Source of the DNA: an uncultured Faecalibacterium sp.
GTDB taxonomy: Bacteria; Bacillota; Clostridia; Oscillospirales; Ruminococcaceae
NCBI GenBank assembly: GCA_900551435.1
Contig: URVW01000006.1
Coordinates: 1 to 53,084, forward strand
Length of the DNA: 53,084 bases
Direction of reading: 5' to 3'
Part shown: one piece after another, positions 31,577 through 38,683 of the stretch
Position numbering within the stretch: the stretch's first letter is position 1
Layout: each line of letters begins with the position of its first letter
Translations under genes and position numbers: made by a program
The notes under the pieces: model-generated
Databases searched by the model: none
Seen by the model: only the letters and a program-made list of their open reading frames with translations
Told to the model about the DNA's origin: nothing

Positions 31577-32875
31577 ATGAACTATCTGGAAATTGAATCT
31601 GTTGTCGGCCGTGAGATCCTGGATTCCCGCGGCAACCCCACCGTTGAAGCTGAGATCACGCTGGCAGACGGCACGGTCGCACGCGGCTGTGCTCCCTCCG
31701 GCGCTTCCACCGGCGAGTTCGAGGCCCTCGAGCTGCGCGACGGCGACAAGGGCCGCTATCTGGGCAAGGGCGTGACCAAGGCCGTTGAGAACATCAACAC
31801 CGTCATCGCTGACGCTGTGGTGGGTCTGGACGCTTCCGACATCTACGCCGTCGATGCCGCCATGCTCAAGGCGGATGGCACGAAAGACAAGTCCAATCTG
31901 GGTGCAAACGCCATTCTGGCCGTTTCCATCGCCGCATGCCGCGCTGCTGCCGCTTCGCTGGACATGCCCCTGTACCGCTTCCTCGGCGGTGTCAACGGCA
32001 ACCGTCTGCCCGTCCCGATGATGAACATCCTGAACGGCGGCGCACACGCCACCAACACCGTGGACACGCAGGAGTTCATGATCATGCCTGTCGGCGCTCC
32101 TTCCTTCAAGGAAGCTCTGCGCTGGTGCGCTGAGGTGTTCCACGCTCTGGCTTCCATCCTGAAGGCCAAGGGTCTGGCCACCTCCGTCGGCGACGAGGGC
32201 GGCTTTGCGCCCAACCTGTCCAGCGACGAAGAGGCCATCGAGACCATCCTCGCTGCCATCGAGAAGGCCGGTTATGTTCCCGGCAAGGACTTCATGCTGG
32301 CCATGGATGCCGCTTCCTCCGAGTGGAAGAGCCCCAAGGGCAAGGGCTTCTACAAGCTGCCCAAGGCTGGCACGGAGTACACCTCCAGCGAGCTGATCGC
32401 CCACTGGAAGAGCCTTGTGGAGAAGTACCCCATCATCTCCATCGAGGACGGTCTGGACGAAGAGGACTGGGAAGGTTGGCAGGAGATGACCCGCGAGCTG
32501 GGCGACAAGGTCCAGCTGGTGGGTGACGACCTGTTCGTCACCAACACCGAGCGTCTGGCCAAGGGCATCCAGCTGGGTGCTGGCAACGCCATCCTGATCA
32601 AGCTGAACCAGATCGGTTCTGTCTCTGAGACGCTGGAAGCCATCAAGATGGCTCACAAGGCTGGCTACACCGCCATCAGCTCTCACCGTTCCGGCGAGAC
32701 CGAGGACACCACCATCGCCGATCTGGCCGTGGCTCTGAACACCTGCCAGATCAAGACCGGTGCTCCCAGCCGTACCGAGCGCGTTGCAAAGTACAACCAG
32801 CTGCTCCGCATCGAAGAGCATCTGGGCGCAAGCGCCGTCTATCCGGGCATGGCAGCTTTCAACGTCAAGCGCTGA
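31577..32875 (+). CDS. eno: Enolase
   Basis: Glycolytic 2-phosphoglycerate dehydratase, cytoplasmic. 432 residues, standard length. Motifs: REILDSRGNPTVE, PSGASTGEFEALELRDGD, MNILNGGAHATNTVDTQEFM, TSVGDEGGFAPNL, the metal ligands in SIEDGLDEEDWEGW and LVGDDLFVTN, catalytic Lys in ILIKLNQIGSVSET and SHRSGETEDTTIADLAV. GGGAGG is 7 bases before the ATG at 31577; an upstream in-frame ATG at 31556 is not needed. Codon use is strongly biased, as expected of a highly expressed gene. Single gene with terminator. Confidence 0.98.
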   Translation: MNYLEIESVVGREILDSRGNPTVEAEITLADGTVARGCAPSGASTGEFEALELRDGDKGRYLGKGVTKAVENINTVIADAVVGLDASDIYAVDAAMLKADGTKDKSNLGANAILAVSIAACRAAAASLDMPLYRFLGGVNGNRLPVPMMNILNGGAHATNTVDTQEFMIMPVGAPSFKEALRWCAEVFHALASILKAKGLATSVGDEGGFAPNLSSDEEAIETILAAIEKAGYVPGKDFMLAMDAASSEWKSPKGKGFYKLPKAGTEYTSSELIAHWKSLVEKYPIISIEDGLDEEDWEGWQEMTRELGDKVQLVGDDLFVTNTERLAKGIQLGAGNAILIKLNQIGSVSETLEAIKMAHKAGYTAISSHRSGETEDTTIADLAVALNTCQIKTGAPSRTERVAKYNQLLRIEEHLGASAVYPGMAAFNVKR

Positions 32876-32898
32876 AACGGTTGAAAATCGCATTCTCT

Positions 32899-32935
32899 GC
32901 GGCAGCATCCTGTGCGGCGGTGCTGCCGCTTTTTT
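32899..32935 (+). terminator. Terminator after eno
   Basis: GCGGCAGCA pairs with TGCTGCCGC, followed by TTTTTT. Confidence 0.9.
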
Positions 32936-33026
32936 GTGGGAATTATTTCCAGCAATCCTGCCCCCGCTTTCTCCGTATTCTAGGTGGAGCCTTTCGCTCC
33001 CAAACTGCTGCAAAGGAGAAAGCCAA

Positions 33027-33131
33027 ATGTTTTCGACGTTTTCCCTGTCCTCTTCGATCCTGCTGTGGATGCTGGAACAGGCTGGTCTGCCCAGCTTCCT
33101 GCTCTGGTTCCTGAGCAAGATTCTGGGATAA
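33027..33131 (+). CDS. 34-residue hydrophobic peptide of unknown function
   Basis: ATG at 33027 with AAGGAG 9 bases upstream, stop at 33129-33131. The peptide begins MFSTFSLSSSILLWMLEQAG and ends LPSFLLWFLSKILG: two hydrophobic blocks around Gly-Leu-Pro and a lone basic residue near the end, amphipathic when drawn as a helix. A small GGAGC/GCTCC hairpin lies in the leader and a strong terminator follows within 6 bases, so this is a self-contained unit. No clear promoter or antisense RNA is seen. Possible roles include a membrane toxin, signalling or antimicrobial peptide; none is established. Confidence 0.5.
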   Translation: MFSTFSLSSSILLWMLEQAGLPSFLLWFLSKILG

Positions 33132-33136
33132 CCAAA

Positions 33137-33172
33137 AGAGCGTGTTCCGGTCGTTCGACCAGAACACGCTCT
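33137..33172. terminator. Bidirectional terminator
   Basis: AGAGCGTGTTC pairs with GAACACGCTCT, with an inner GGTC/GACC stem. It serves the 34-residue peptide gene on the plus strand and the ECF component (ending at 33177) on the minus strand. Confidence 0.88.
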
Positions 33173-33176
33173 CCTT

Positions 33177-33677
33177 TTATAAATGGATCTGTTTTTTCGC
33201 GGTCTGCAATGCCGTGCGCAGGGGCCGGTAAAGCAGCAGCATGATGACGAAATTGCCCACGCCGTGCATGGCGTCGTAGGAAAGACCGCTGAGCCACCAG
33301 CTCAGGGCAAAGGCCGGGGTCTTGGCGAACAGATACACCACCGAGCACAGGCCGCCGAAGCACAGCCCATACAGCCCGCTGAACACCGCCCAGCCGAAAG
33401 CATTGTCCATCCGGCGGAGCAGCCGCGCCAGCAACGCCAGCAGATACCAGATATAAATATACATGGCCCACCAGATGCCAAAACCGTACAGAACACCCTG
33501 CATCACGAGAAACACCGTGATGGCTCCGGGCGTCTCCCGGGGCAGTTCCAACGCGAACAGGATGATGAGCAGGGTCACCGGCTCGACATTGGGCACGCCG
33601 CTCATGGCCTGTTTGCTCACCACCAGCAGCGCTCCCATCAGGCCGCTGAGGACCAGCCGCAGGACCTTGCTGTGCAT
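33177..33677 (-). CDS. ECF transporter S component-like membrane protein
   Basis: 166 residues, about six hydrophobic segments, start MHSKVLRLVLSGLMGALLVV. The pattern GLMGALLVVSKQAMSGVPNVEPVTLLIILF and the late FGWAVFSGLYGLCFGG with YDAMHGVGNFV resemble ECF S components. It would bind a small nutrient and use a shared ECF module. The start at 33677 is 7 bases after the DUF4430 stop, with AAGGAA in that gap; the longer frame to 33749 would lie inside DUF4430. Pairing with a DUF4430 lipoprotein suggests the two handle one ligand. The ligand is unknown. Confidence 0.72.
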   Translation of the reverse strand: MHSKVLRLVLSGLMGALLVVSKQAMSGVPNVEPVTLLIILFALELPRETPGAITVFLVMQGVLYGFGIWWAMYIYIWYLLALLARLLRRMDNAFGWAVFSGLYGLCFGGLCSVVYLFAKTPAFALSWWLSGLSYDAMHGVGNFVIMLLLYRPLRTALQTAKKQIHL

Positions 33678-33684
33678 GGGTTCC

Positions 33685-34146
33685 TTACTTCGTGTAGGTA
33701 AAGGCATAGCTGTCACCGTCGTGCAGCTCGATGTCGCCAACGCCCACACTGGTCATCTCGCCGGAAGCGTCGGTCAGACACCACCATGCAGAATCCTTGT
33801 CCCAATCAGCCGTCTCCCCGTTGACGGTGGTGACGAAACCGGCTGCGGCTTCTTCCTCGCTGATGATGCCGGCCTCGGCCAGTGCATCGCTCAGCTTCTC
33901 GCCATCGGTGACTTCCAGATCAAAGGTCTGGCTCTCGCCGTCTGCGCCGGTCACAGTGAACTGTGCCTTGACCTTGGCTTCCGAAGCTTCTGCGGAAGCT
34001 GCTTCAGAAGAAGCCGCCACCGAGGAGACTGCCTCACTGGAAGCAGCCGTGCTGCTTGCGGTGGAAGATGCACCGCAGCCAGCCAGCAGACCAACGGCCA
34101 GAGCCGCCGTCACAGCGAGGGAAAAAACTCTATTCATCATTTTCAT
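33685..34146 (-). CDS. DUF4430 (transcobalamin C-terminal-like) lipoprotein
   Basis: 153 residues. A signal peptide with lipobox LAVGLLAGCGAS (Cys about 22) is followed by a long Ser/Ala/Glu linker (to about residue 58) and one DUF4430 domain of about 95 residues containing FDLEVTDGEKLSDALAEAG, FVTTVNGETADWDKDSAWW and DGDSYAFTYTK. DUF4430 is related to the ligand-binding beta domain of transcobalamin. It is anchored outside the membrane and sits directly upstream of an ECF S component, so it may capture substrate for it. Start at 34146 is set by AAGGAG 9 bases upstream. Confidence 0.85.
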   Translation of the reverse strand: MKMMNRVFSLAVTAALAVGLLAGCGASSTASSTAASSEAVSSVAASSEAASAEASEAKVKAQFTVTGADGESQTFDLEVTDGEKLSDALAEAGIISEEEAAAGFVTTVNGETADWDKDSAWWCLTDASGEMTSVGVGDIELHDGDSYAFTYTK

Positions 34147-34197
34147 AAAAGATTGCTCCTTCGTATTCTTTTGCACGTCTCAGCGCGCGCATTGCTT

Positions 34198-34226
34198 ATG
34201 ATACCATCCGCCGGGAAAAATTGCAA
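34198..34226 (-). promoter_or_regulatory. Promoter for the DUF4430-ECF operon
   Basis: Minus strand TTGCAA (34226-34221), 17-base spacer, TATCAT (34203-34198). The short leader holds no cobalamin or other known riboswitch. Confidence 0.75.
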
Positions 34227-34263
34227 GGGCTGACGGGTTTCTGTTTTGAGCGTATCCAAAAGC

Positions 34264-34291
34264 TTGACAACACGTTGAAAACGGGTATAAT
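34264..34291 (+). promoter_or_regulatory. Promoter of a small RNA convergent to the 39-residue peptide
   Basis: TTGACA (34264-34269), 16-base spacer, TATAAT (34286-34291). Full consensus with the same 16-base spacing seen for the antisense RNAs of loci 1 and 2. Confidence 0.88.
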
Positions 34292-34301
34292 GGAAACAGA
34301 A

Positions 34302-34340
34302 AAGGTGCTGTCCAGCAATGGTCAGCTTCCATTATCCCCT
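34302..34340 (+). repeat. Inverted 40-base repeat, right-facing copy
   Basis: Carries AAGGTGCTGTC, then GGTCAGCTTCCAT and TATCCCC. The same order appears on the minus strand at 34653-34612. Confidence 0.75.
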
Positions 34341-34354
34341 GCAATCAAAAAAGA

Positions 34355-34399
34355 GATTGACCGGACAGTTTGGAAGACGTGGGCGGTCAATCTTTTTTG
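34355..34399. terminator. Shared bidirectional terminator of the convergent pair
   Basis: GATTGACC pairs with GGTCAATC, with TTTTTT on both sides. The peptide stop codon lies within the stem. Confidence 0.8.
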
Positions 34400-34506
34400 T
34401 TTTGCTTGCTCTCAATGTATTGTAAAACTTTCAGCATGACATCGATCGTTTCGTAGATCACGGTGACGATCAAGGTCAGCAGCGCTAAAGTTTCTAACAG
34501 TGTCAT
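34387..34506 (-). CDS. 39-residue hydrophobic peptide, TxpA/BsrG-like type I toxin candidate
   Basis: The peptide begins MTLLETLALLTLIVTVIYE and ends LKVLQYIESKQNKKD: an N-terminal Met-Thr-x-x-Glu, one membrane helix (about 4-24) and a Lys-rich tail, the layout of the holin-like toxin group (TxpA, BsrG). GGAGG lies 8 bases before ATG at 34506. The mRNA would start near 34674 with a GCCGCC/GGCGGC hairpin and a leader of about 165 bases, and it ends against a convergent small RNA. Toxicity is inferred. It is unrelated in sequence to the two 33-residue peptides. Confidence 0.6.
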   Translation of the reverse strand: MTLLETLALLTLIVTVIYETIDVMLKVLQYIESKQNKKD

Positions 34507-34611
34507 TGGACATCCCTCCCTTCGCCGCAAGGCTCCGGGAAGATTCGCTTTTCAAAAAAGTTCCGTTCCCGGCTCGTGTCTGATTTATTCCGAAGAACAA
34601 ACTGCGTGAGC

Positions 34612-34653
34612 GGGGATATGGAAGCTTGACCACCTGCAATGCAGACAGCACCT
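34612..34653 (-). repeat. Inverted 40-base repeat, left-facing copy
   Basis: Minus strand reads AAGGTGCTGTC, then GGTCAAGCTTCCAT and ATCCCC, near the 5' end of the 39-residue peptide mRNA; partner at 34302-34340. Confidence 0.75.
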
Positions 34654-34680
34654 TATTCGCCGCCATAAGGCGGCATTTTT

Positions 34681-34709
34681 ATTGTAACACACTTTTCAAC
34701 AGATCACAA
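34681..34709 (-). promoter_or_regulatory. Promoter for the 39-residue peptide
   Basis: Minus strand TTGTGA (34709-34704), 17-base spacer, TACAAT (34686-34681). Confidence 0.65.
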
Positions 34710-34715
34710 CAAAAA

Positions 34716-34758
34716 ACAAGGGCCGCTTCTCCGTTCCATGCGGAAAAGCGGCCCTTGT
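34716..34758. terminator. Terminator after purC
   Basis: ACAAGGGCCGCTT and TCCG pair with CGGA and AAGCGGCCCTTGT around a 7-base loop with one mismatch; T-rich on both strands. Confidence 0.88.
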
Positions 34759-34776
34759 TCTTATTAGAATAACAGC

Positions 34777-35646
34777 TTACAGCTTCTTTCCCGTCAGCAG
34801 CTCATAAGCCTCGAGGTACTTCTCGATGGTCTTATCGATGACATCCTGCGGCAGGTCATAGTTGCTGTCAGGGTTGGCCTTGAGCCAGTTGCGGACGAAC
34901 TGCTTATCGAACGAGGGCTGGCCGTGACCGGCCTCGTAGCCCTCCAGCGGCCAGAAGCGGGAGGAGTCCGGGGTCAGCATCTCGTCACCCAGAACGACAT
35001 TGCCGTTCTCGTCCAGACCAAACTCGAACTTGGTGTCGGCGATGATGATGCCGCGGCTCAGGGCATACTCTGCGCACTTCTTATACAGTGCGATGGTGTA
35101 ATCCCGCAGCTTGGTGGCGTACTCTTCGCCGTGGCCGGGGAACTGTTTTTCCAGAACATCAATGCTCTTTTCGTAGGAGATGTTTTCGTCATGGTCGCCG
35201 ATCTCGGCCTTGGTGGAGGGAGTGTAGATCGGCTCAGGGAGCTTCTCGGATTCCTTCAGGCCCTCGGGCAGCTGGATGCCGCAGACCTTGCCGGTCTTCT
35301 GATAGCTGGCCCAGCCGCTGCCGGTGATGTAGCCGCGCACGATGCACTCGATGGGCAGCATCGTCAGCTTGCGGCACATCATGCACTTCCCCTCGAACTG
35401 GGGCTGCTGGAAGAACTCCGGCATCTCCTTGGTGTCCACGCTCAGCATGTGATTGGGCAGAACATCACGGGTATAGTCGAACCAGAATTTGCTCATCTGG
35501 GTCAGGACCTTGCCCTTGTTGGTCACTTTATTTTTCAGGATCACGTCGAATGCGGAAATGCGGTCGGTCGCCACCATGATCAGGCTGTCACCATTGTCAT
35601 AGATCTCGCGGACTTTTCCTTCTTTGATCGGCTGGAATTCCTTCAT
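34777..35646 (-). CDS. purC: Phosphoribosylaminoimidazole-succinocarboxamide synthase
   Basis: SAICAR synthetase, purine biosynthesis, cytoplasmic. 289 residues, the longer yeast-like form. Motifs: EGKVREIYDNGDSLIMVATDRISAFDVIL (ATP lid and phosphate contacts), PIECIVRGYITGSGWASYQ (signature), ADTKFEFGLDENGNVVLGDEMLTPDSSRFW (catalytic and metal Asp/Glu). Start at 35646 has GGAG 9 bases upstream; an ATG 5 codons earlier overlaps that site. It stands alone here, and no purine riboswitch is visible. The leader region contains a palindromic repeat (35686-35819). Confidence 0.95.
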   Translation of the reverse strand: MKEFQPIKEGKVREIYDNGDSLIMVATDRISAFDVILKNKVTNKGKVLTQMSKFWFDYTRDVLPNHMLSVDTKEMPEFFQQPQFEGKCMMCRKLTMLPIECIVRGYITGSGWASYQKTGKVCGIQLPEGLKESEKLPEPIYTPSTKAEIGDHDENISYEKSIDVLEKQFPGHGEEYATKLRDYTIALYKKCAEYALSRGIIIADTKFEFGLDENGNVVLGDEMLTPDSSRFWPLEGYEAGHGQPSFDKQFVRNWLKANPDSNYDLPQDVIDKTIEKYLEAYELLTGKKL

Positions 35647-35685
35647 AGCAAAACACTCCATTTTCCTTATTCTGTTTTCTTTATT

Positions 35686-35819
35686 AACCTCTCAGTCTCG
35701 CCTTCGGCTCGCCAGCTCCCCTGATAGGGGAGCCTCTGGCGTATCCAGTAAGCTGTATCCGACTGCCAAGGCCTCTCCTATCAGGAGAGGTGGCAATGCG
35801 AAGCATTGACGGAGAGGTT
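35686..35819. repeat. Composite palindromic intergenic repeat
   Basis: Ends AACCTCTCAGTC and GACGGAGAGGTT are inverted. Inside are hairpins GCTCCCCT/AGGGGAGC and CCTCTCCT/AGGAGAGG, and a right end resembling that of the element at 38503-38579. It looks like two units fused. Elements of this CCTCTCCGTC style are spread through genomes of gut Firmicutes. No transposase is present. It is between purC and the divergent GH1 promoter; 35820-35996 has no other feature that I can support. Confidence 0.75.
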
Positions 35820-35996
35820 TTCTCCAACGGACGAAGTGAAAGTTTTCTTTCCACATAAAGTCTACCATACTTCCTGTCCGTTGGGAAGAAACAGAATGAA
35901 AGGAAAATCTTCCGCATTTTAGGTTTTTCTCGTGAAAATTGCAAAAAATCAGCCGTATTTTTCGTCAAAATGACGGAAAGAGTCATACTTTCATCC

Positions 35997-36025
35997 TTGA
36001 ATGGCCCCTTCAGACATGATAAAAT
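35997..36025 (+). promoter_or_regulatory. Promoter for the GH1 gene
   Basis: TTGAAT (35997-36002), 17-base spacer, TAAAAT (36020-36025). Confidence 0.72.
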
Positions 36026-36060
36026 GAAGGCAGCAGATTTTGATAAGGAGGTATTCATTC

Positions 36061-37494
36061 ATGGGCAAATTTCCAAAGGACTTTCTGTGGGGCGGCGCGA
36101 CCGCTGCCAACCAGTGCGAGGGCGCTTACAACGAGGGCGGACGCGGACTGGCCAATGTGGACGTCGTGCCGTTCGGCGAGGACCGCTTTCCGGTGATGTT
36201 CGGAAAGCTGAAGATGCTGGAATGCGATGACCAGCACTTCTACCCCTCGCATGAAGCCATCGACATGTACCACCACTTCAAAGAGGACATCGCCCTCTTC
36301 GCCGAGATGGGCTTCAAGTGCTACCGCTTGTCCATCGCGTGGACCCGAATCCTGCCCAATGGCGACGATGCCGAGCCGAACGAAGAGGGTCTGGCGTTCT
36401 ACGACGCCCTGTTCGACGAGTGCCACAAGTACGGCATCGAGCCGCTGGTCACCATCTGCCACTTCGATGCCCCCATCGCTCTTATTAAGAAGTGCGGCGG
36501 CTGGAAAGACCGCCGGATGGTCGATGCCTATGTCCACTACTGCGACATCATCTTCCGCCGCTACAAGGGCAAAGTCAAGTACTGGCTGACCTTCAACGAG
36601 ATCAACATGCTGCTGCACATGCCCTTCATGGGGGCCGGTCTGCTGTTCGAACCGGGCGAGAACGTGGAACAGGCCAAGTATCAGGCCGCACACCACGAGC
36701 TGGTGGCCAGCGCCAAGGCCGTCAAGCTGGCCCACGAGCTGATGCCGGACGCCATGGTGGGCTGCATGCTGGCAGCAGGCGAGTTCTATCCCCGCACCTG
36801 CGCACCCGAGGACGTTCAGGCCGCTGCCGAAGCGGACCGTGACAATTACTTCTTCATCGACGTCCAGTCCCGCGGCGCATACCCGGTCTGGGCCAAGAAG
36901 CGGATGGAGCGGGCCGGCATCCAACTGCACACCGAGCCGGACGACGAACAGACCCTGCGCGAGGGCACGGTGGACTTCATCTCGTTCAGCTACTATTCCA
37001 GCCGCTGCATCACGGTGGACAAGGAACTGATGGGTCAGGCCGACGGAAACGCCATCGGAGCCGCCGCCAAGAACCCCTACCTCAAGACCAGCGAGTGGGG
37101 CTGGGCCATCGACCCGGTGGGTCTGCGCATCACCATGAACACCCTCTACGACCGCTACCAGAAACCGCTGTTCATCGTGGAAAACGGCTTGGGTGCGGTG
37201 GACACCGTGGAGCCGGATGGCTCCATTCACGACAGCTACCGCATCGACTATCTCCGCGCCCACATCGAGCAGATGGAAAAGGCCATCAACGAAGATGGTC
37301 TGCCCCTGATGGGCTACACCACATGGGGTCCCATCGACCTTGTGTCGGCGTCCACCGGCGAGATGAAGAAACGCTATGGCTTCATCTATGTGGACAAGGA
37401 CAACGCCGGAAACGGCACGCTGACCCGTTCCAAGAAGGACAGCTTCTATTGGTATAAGAAGGTCATCGCCTCTGATGGCGAGGACCTCGCCTGA
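36061..37494 (+). CDS. GH1 6-phospho-beta-glucosidase
   Basis: Cytoplasmic enzyme hydrolysing phosphorylated beta-glucosides delivered by a PTS. 477 residues, full-length GH1. N-terminal signature FLWGGATAANQCEGAYNEGG, acid/base Glu 180 in WLTFNEIN, nucleophile Glu 374 in FIVENGLGAVD. The late GEMKKRYGFIYVD segment is the phosphate-binding Lys-x-Tyr loop of 6-phospho-glycosidases. AAGGAGG lies 8 bases before ATG. No PTS permease is adjacent, though a free IIA is at 19913. It is followed 33 bases later by a glycerophosphodiesterase gene, possibly co-transcribed. Confidence 0.93.
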   Translation: MGKFPKDFLWGGATAANQCEGAYNEGGRGLANVDVVPFGEDRFPVMFGKLKMLECDDQHFYPSHEAIDMYHHFKEDIALFAEMGFKCYRLSIAWTRILPNGDDAEPNEEGLAFYDALFDECHKYGIEPLVTICHFDAPIALIKKCGGWKDRRMVDAYVHYCDIIFRRYKGKVKYWLTFNEINMLLHMPFMGAGLLFEPGENVEQAKYQAAHHELVASAKAVKLAHELMPDAMVGCMLAAGEFYPRTCAPEDVQAAAEADRDNYFFIDVQSRGAYPVWAKKRMERAGIQLHTEPDDEQTLREGTVDFISFSYYSSRCITVDKELMGQADGNAIGAAAKNPYLKTSEWGWAIDPVGLRITMNTLYDRYQKPLFIVENGLGAVDTVEPDGSIHDSYRIDYLRAHIEQMEKAINEDGLPLMGYTTWGPIDLVSASTGEMKKRYGFIYVDKDNAGNGTLTRSKKDSFYWYKKVIASDGEDLA

Positions 37495-37527
37495 CTTTAA
37501 TTTTTCGAAAAAGGACTGCTTTGCTTC

Positions 37528-38493
37528 ATGACCCAGCCTGAGATCATCGCACACCGCGGGGCGACCTATCTCGCCCCGGAAAACACCCTGACCGCCTTTG
37601 AGAACGCCATGGACCTCGGCGCAGACGGCGTTGAAATGGACGTCCAGCAGACCAAGGACAAAGGCCTGATCATCCACCACGATTACCTCATCGACATCGG
37701 GATGGAACTCTCCGCCAAAATTTACGACCTGACCGTCGGCGAGCTGGAATCCATCAGCCTGACCAAGTGGAACGGCGTGGACATCACCACCGAAAAGCTG
37801 GCCACGCTGGACGAAGCGCTGAGCTTTTGCAAGGGGCTGGAGAACTGCACGATCCAGCTGGAACTGAAAGCCCCTATCCTCAACGACCCGGACTTCATCC
37901 CCAATGTGGTGGAGCACATCCGCGCCGCCGCCATCGCCGACCGGCTGATCCTCGTCTCGTTCCGGCACGATCTGCTGCGACAGGCCAAGGCGCTGATGCC
38001 GGAGCTTCGCATTGGCATCCTGACGCTGGGCGACCTGCTGAGCATGATGCTCCCGCCGCCAATCCTCTGGAAGGACCTCGGACTGGTCAACAGCATGGAC
38101 GAGCCGTTGGATGAAGAGAACTGTCCCGCGCTCCGCCGTCAGGTCGATCTGGTTTCCAGTGCCATTTCGGACAAGCTGACCCTCATTGCGGCCCTTTATC
38201 CCCACCAGAGCGTCCGGGAGATCCTGCAGACCCTCTCGGACCAAGCAGACCCGGCAGCCTACGTCCAGACGCTGGATTTTCCGGTAGAGTACGTCAGCTG
38301 TGAATACCACACAGCGTTTCGCAATCCGGAAGTCGTCAATCAGCTCCACGCGATCGGCTGCAAGGCCGCGTTCTGGACCGTCAACGCCCAGAACGTCGTC
38401 CGTTCCCTGCTCCCGCTGGAGCCGGACTGCTTCGTGACCGACCGCCCCGACACCATCCGGGTCTGGATCGAAGAAGCACGAGCGGAAACTTAA
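37528..38493 (+). CDS. Glycerophosphodiester phosphodiesterase family protein
   Basis: 321 residues of the GDPD TIM-barrel family; it would release sn-glycerol 3-phosphate from deacylated phospholipids. The N-terminus IIAHRGATYLAPENTLTAFENAMDLGADGVEMDV contains the HRG, PENT and ExD metal and catalytic motifs, followed by LIIHHD with the second catalytic His. The C-terminal AFWTVN and FVTDRPD motifs are conserved. There is no signal peptide, so it acts in the cytoplasm. AAAGGA precedes the ATG at slightly long spacing. It is the second gene after GH1 and ends at a palindromic repeat that also works as terminator. Confidence 0.9.
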   Translation: MTQPEIIAHRGATYLAPENTLTAFENAMDLGADGVEMDVQQTKDKGLIIHHDYLIDIGMELSAKIYDLTVGELESISLTKWNGVDITTEKLATLDEALSFCKGLENCTIQLELKAPILNDPDFIPNVVEHIRAAAIADRLILVSFRHDLLRQAKALMPELRIGILTLGDLLSMMLPPPILWKDLGLVNSMDEPLDEENCPALRRQVDLVSSAISDKLTLIAALYPHQSVREILQTLSDQADPAAYVQTLDFPVEYVSCEYHTAFRNPEVVNQLHAIGCKAAFWTVNAQNVVRSLLPLEPDCFVTDRPDTIRVWIEEARAET

Positions 38494-38502
38494 CCGAAAG
38501 AA

Positions 38503-38579
38503 AAACCTCTCCGTCGCGCTGATGCGCGCCAGCTTTCCGATCAGGAAAGGTGGCATCGCACAGCGATGACGGAGAGGTT
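38503..38579. repeat. Palindromic repeat used as terminator after the GDPD gene
   Basis: Outer arms AAACCTCTCCGTC and GACGGAGAGGTT; inside, GCGC/GCGC, a GCCAGCTTTCC/GGAAAGGTGGC arm and ATCGC/GCGAT, giving a cloverleaf-like fold. It is followed by TTCTTTTTTCTC, so it doubles as a Rho-independent terminator. Related to 35686-35819. Confidence 0.8.
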
Positions 38580-38589
38580 CTTTTTTCTC

Positions 38590-38618
38590 TTGACATTCTT
38601 GTATCCCAGCGTTAGAAT
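38590..38618 (+). promoter_or_regulatory. Promoter for marR
   Basis: TTGACA (38590-38595), 17-base spacer, TAGAAT (38613-38618). Confidence 0.85.
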
Positions 38619-38645
38619 AGTATCGTATCAAACAGTTCTCATCAA

Positions 38646-38667
38646 AACAATTTCCAATCCAACAATT
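38646..38667 (+). promoter_or_regulatory. Candidate MarR operator, site 1
   Basis: AACAATT, eight bases, AACAATT, between the marR promoter and its ribosome binding site. The reverse complement of the same pattern with the same spacing lies in the ABC promoter at 39235-39256. Confidence 0.6.
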
Positions 38668-38683
38668 CAAAGGATGAACGATT

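Larger units (their letters stand above)
34297..34399 (+). ncRNA. Candidate antitoxin-like small RNA, about 100 nt
   Basis: Starts near 34297 and ends at the shared terminator 34355-34399; contains no reading frame with a ribosome binding site. Its first 40 bases are similar to, and not the complement of, the 5' leader of the convergent peptide mRNA. The 3' end is complementary to the last codons and terminator of that mRNA. Confidence 0.6.

Noticed and set aside
33183..33701. Plus-strand 172-codon frame opposite the ECF component
   Set aside because: Antisense to a membrane protein with clear hydrophobic segments; the frame is Gln/His/Arg-rich and starts within the terminator region.
34147..34300. 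Cobalamin riboswitch upstream of the DUF4430-ECF genes
   Set aside because: The leader is under 60 bases and has no GCCACTG-type B12 box.
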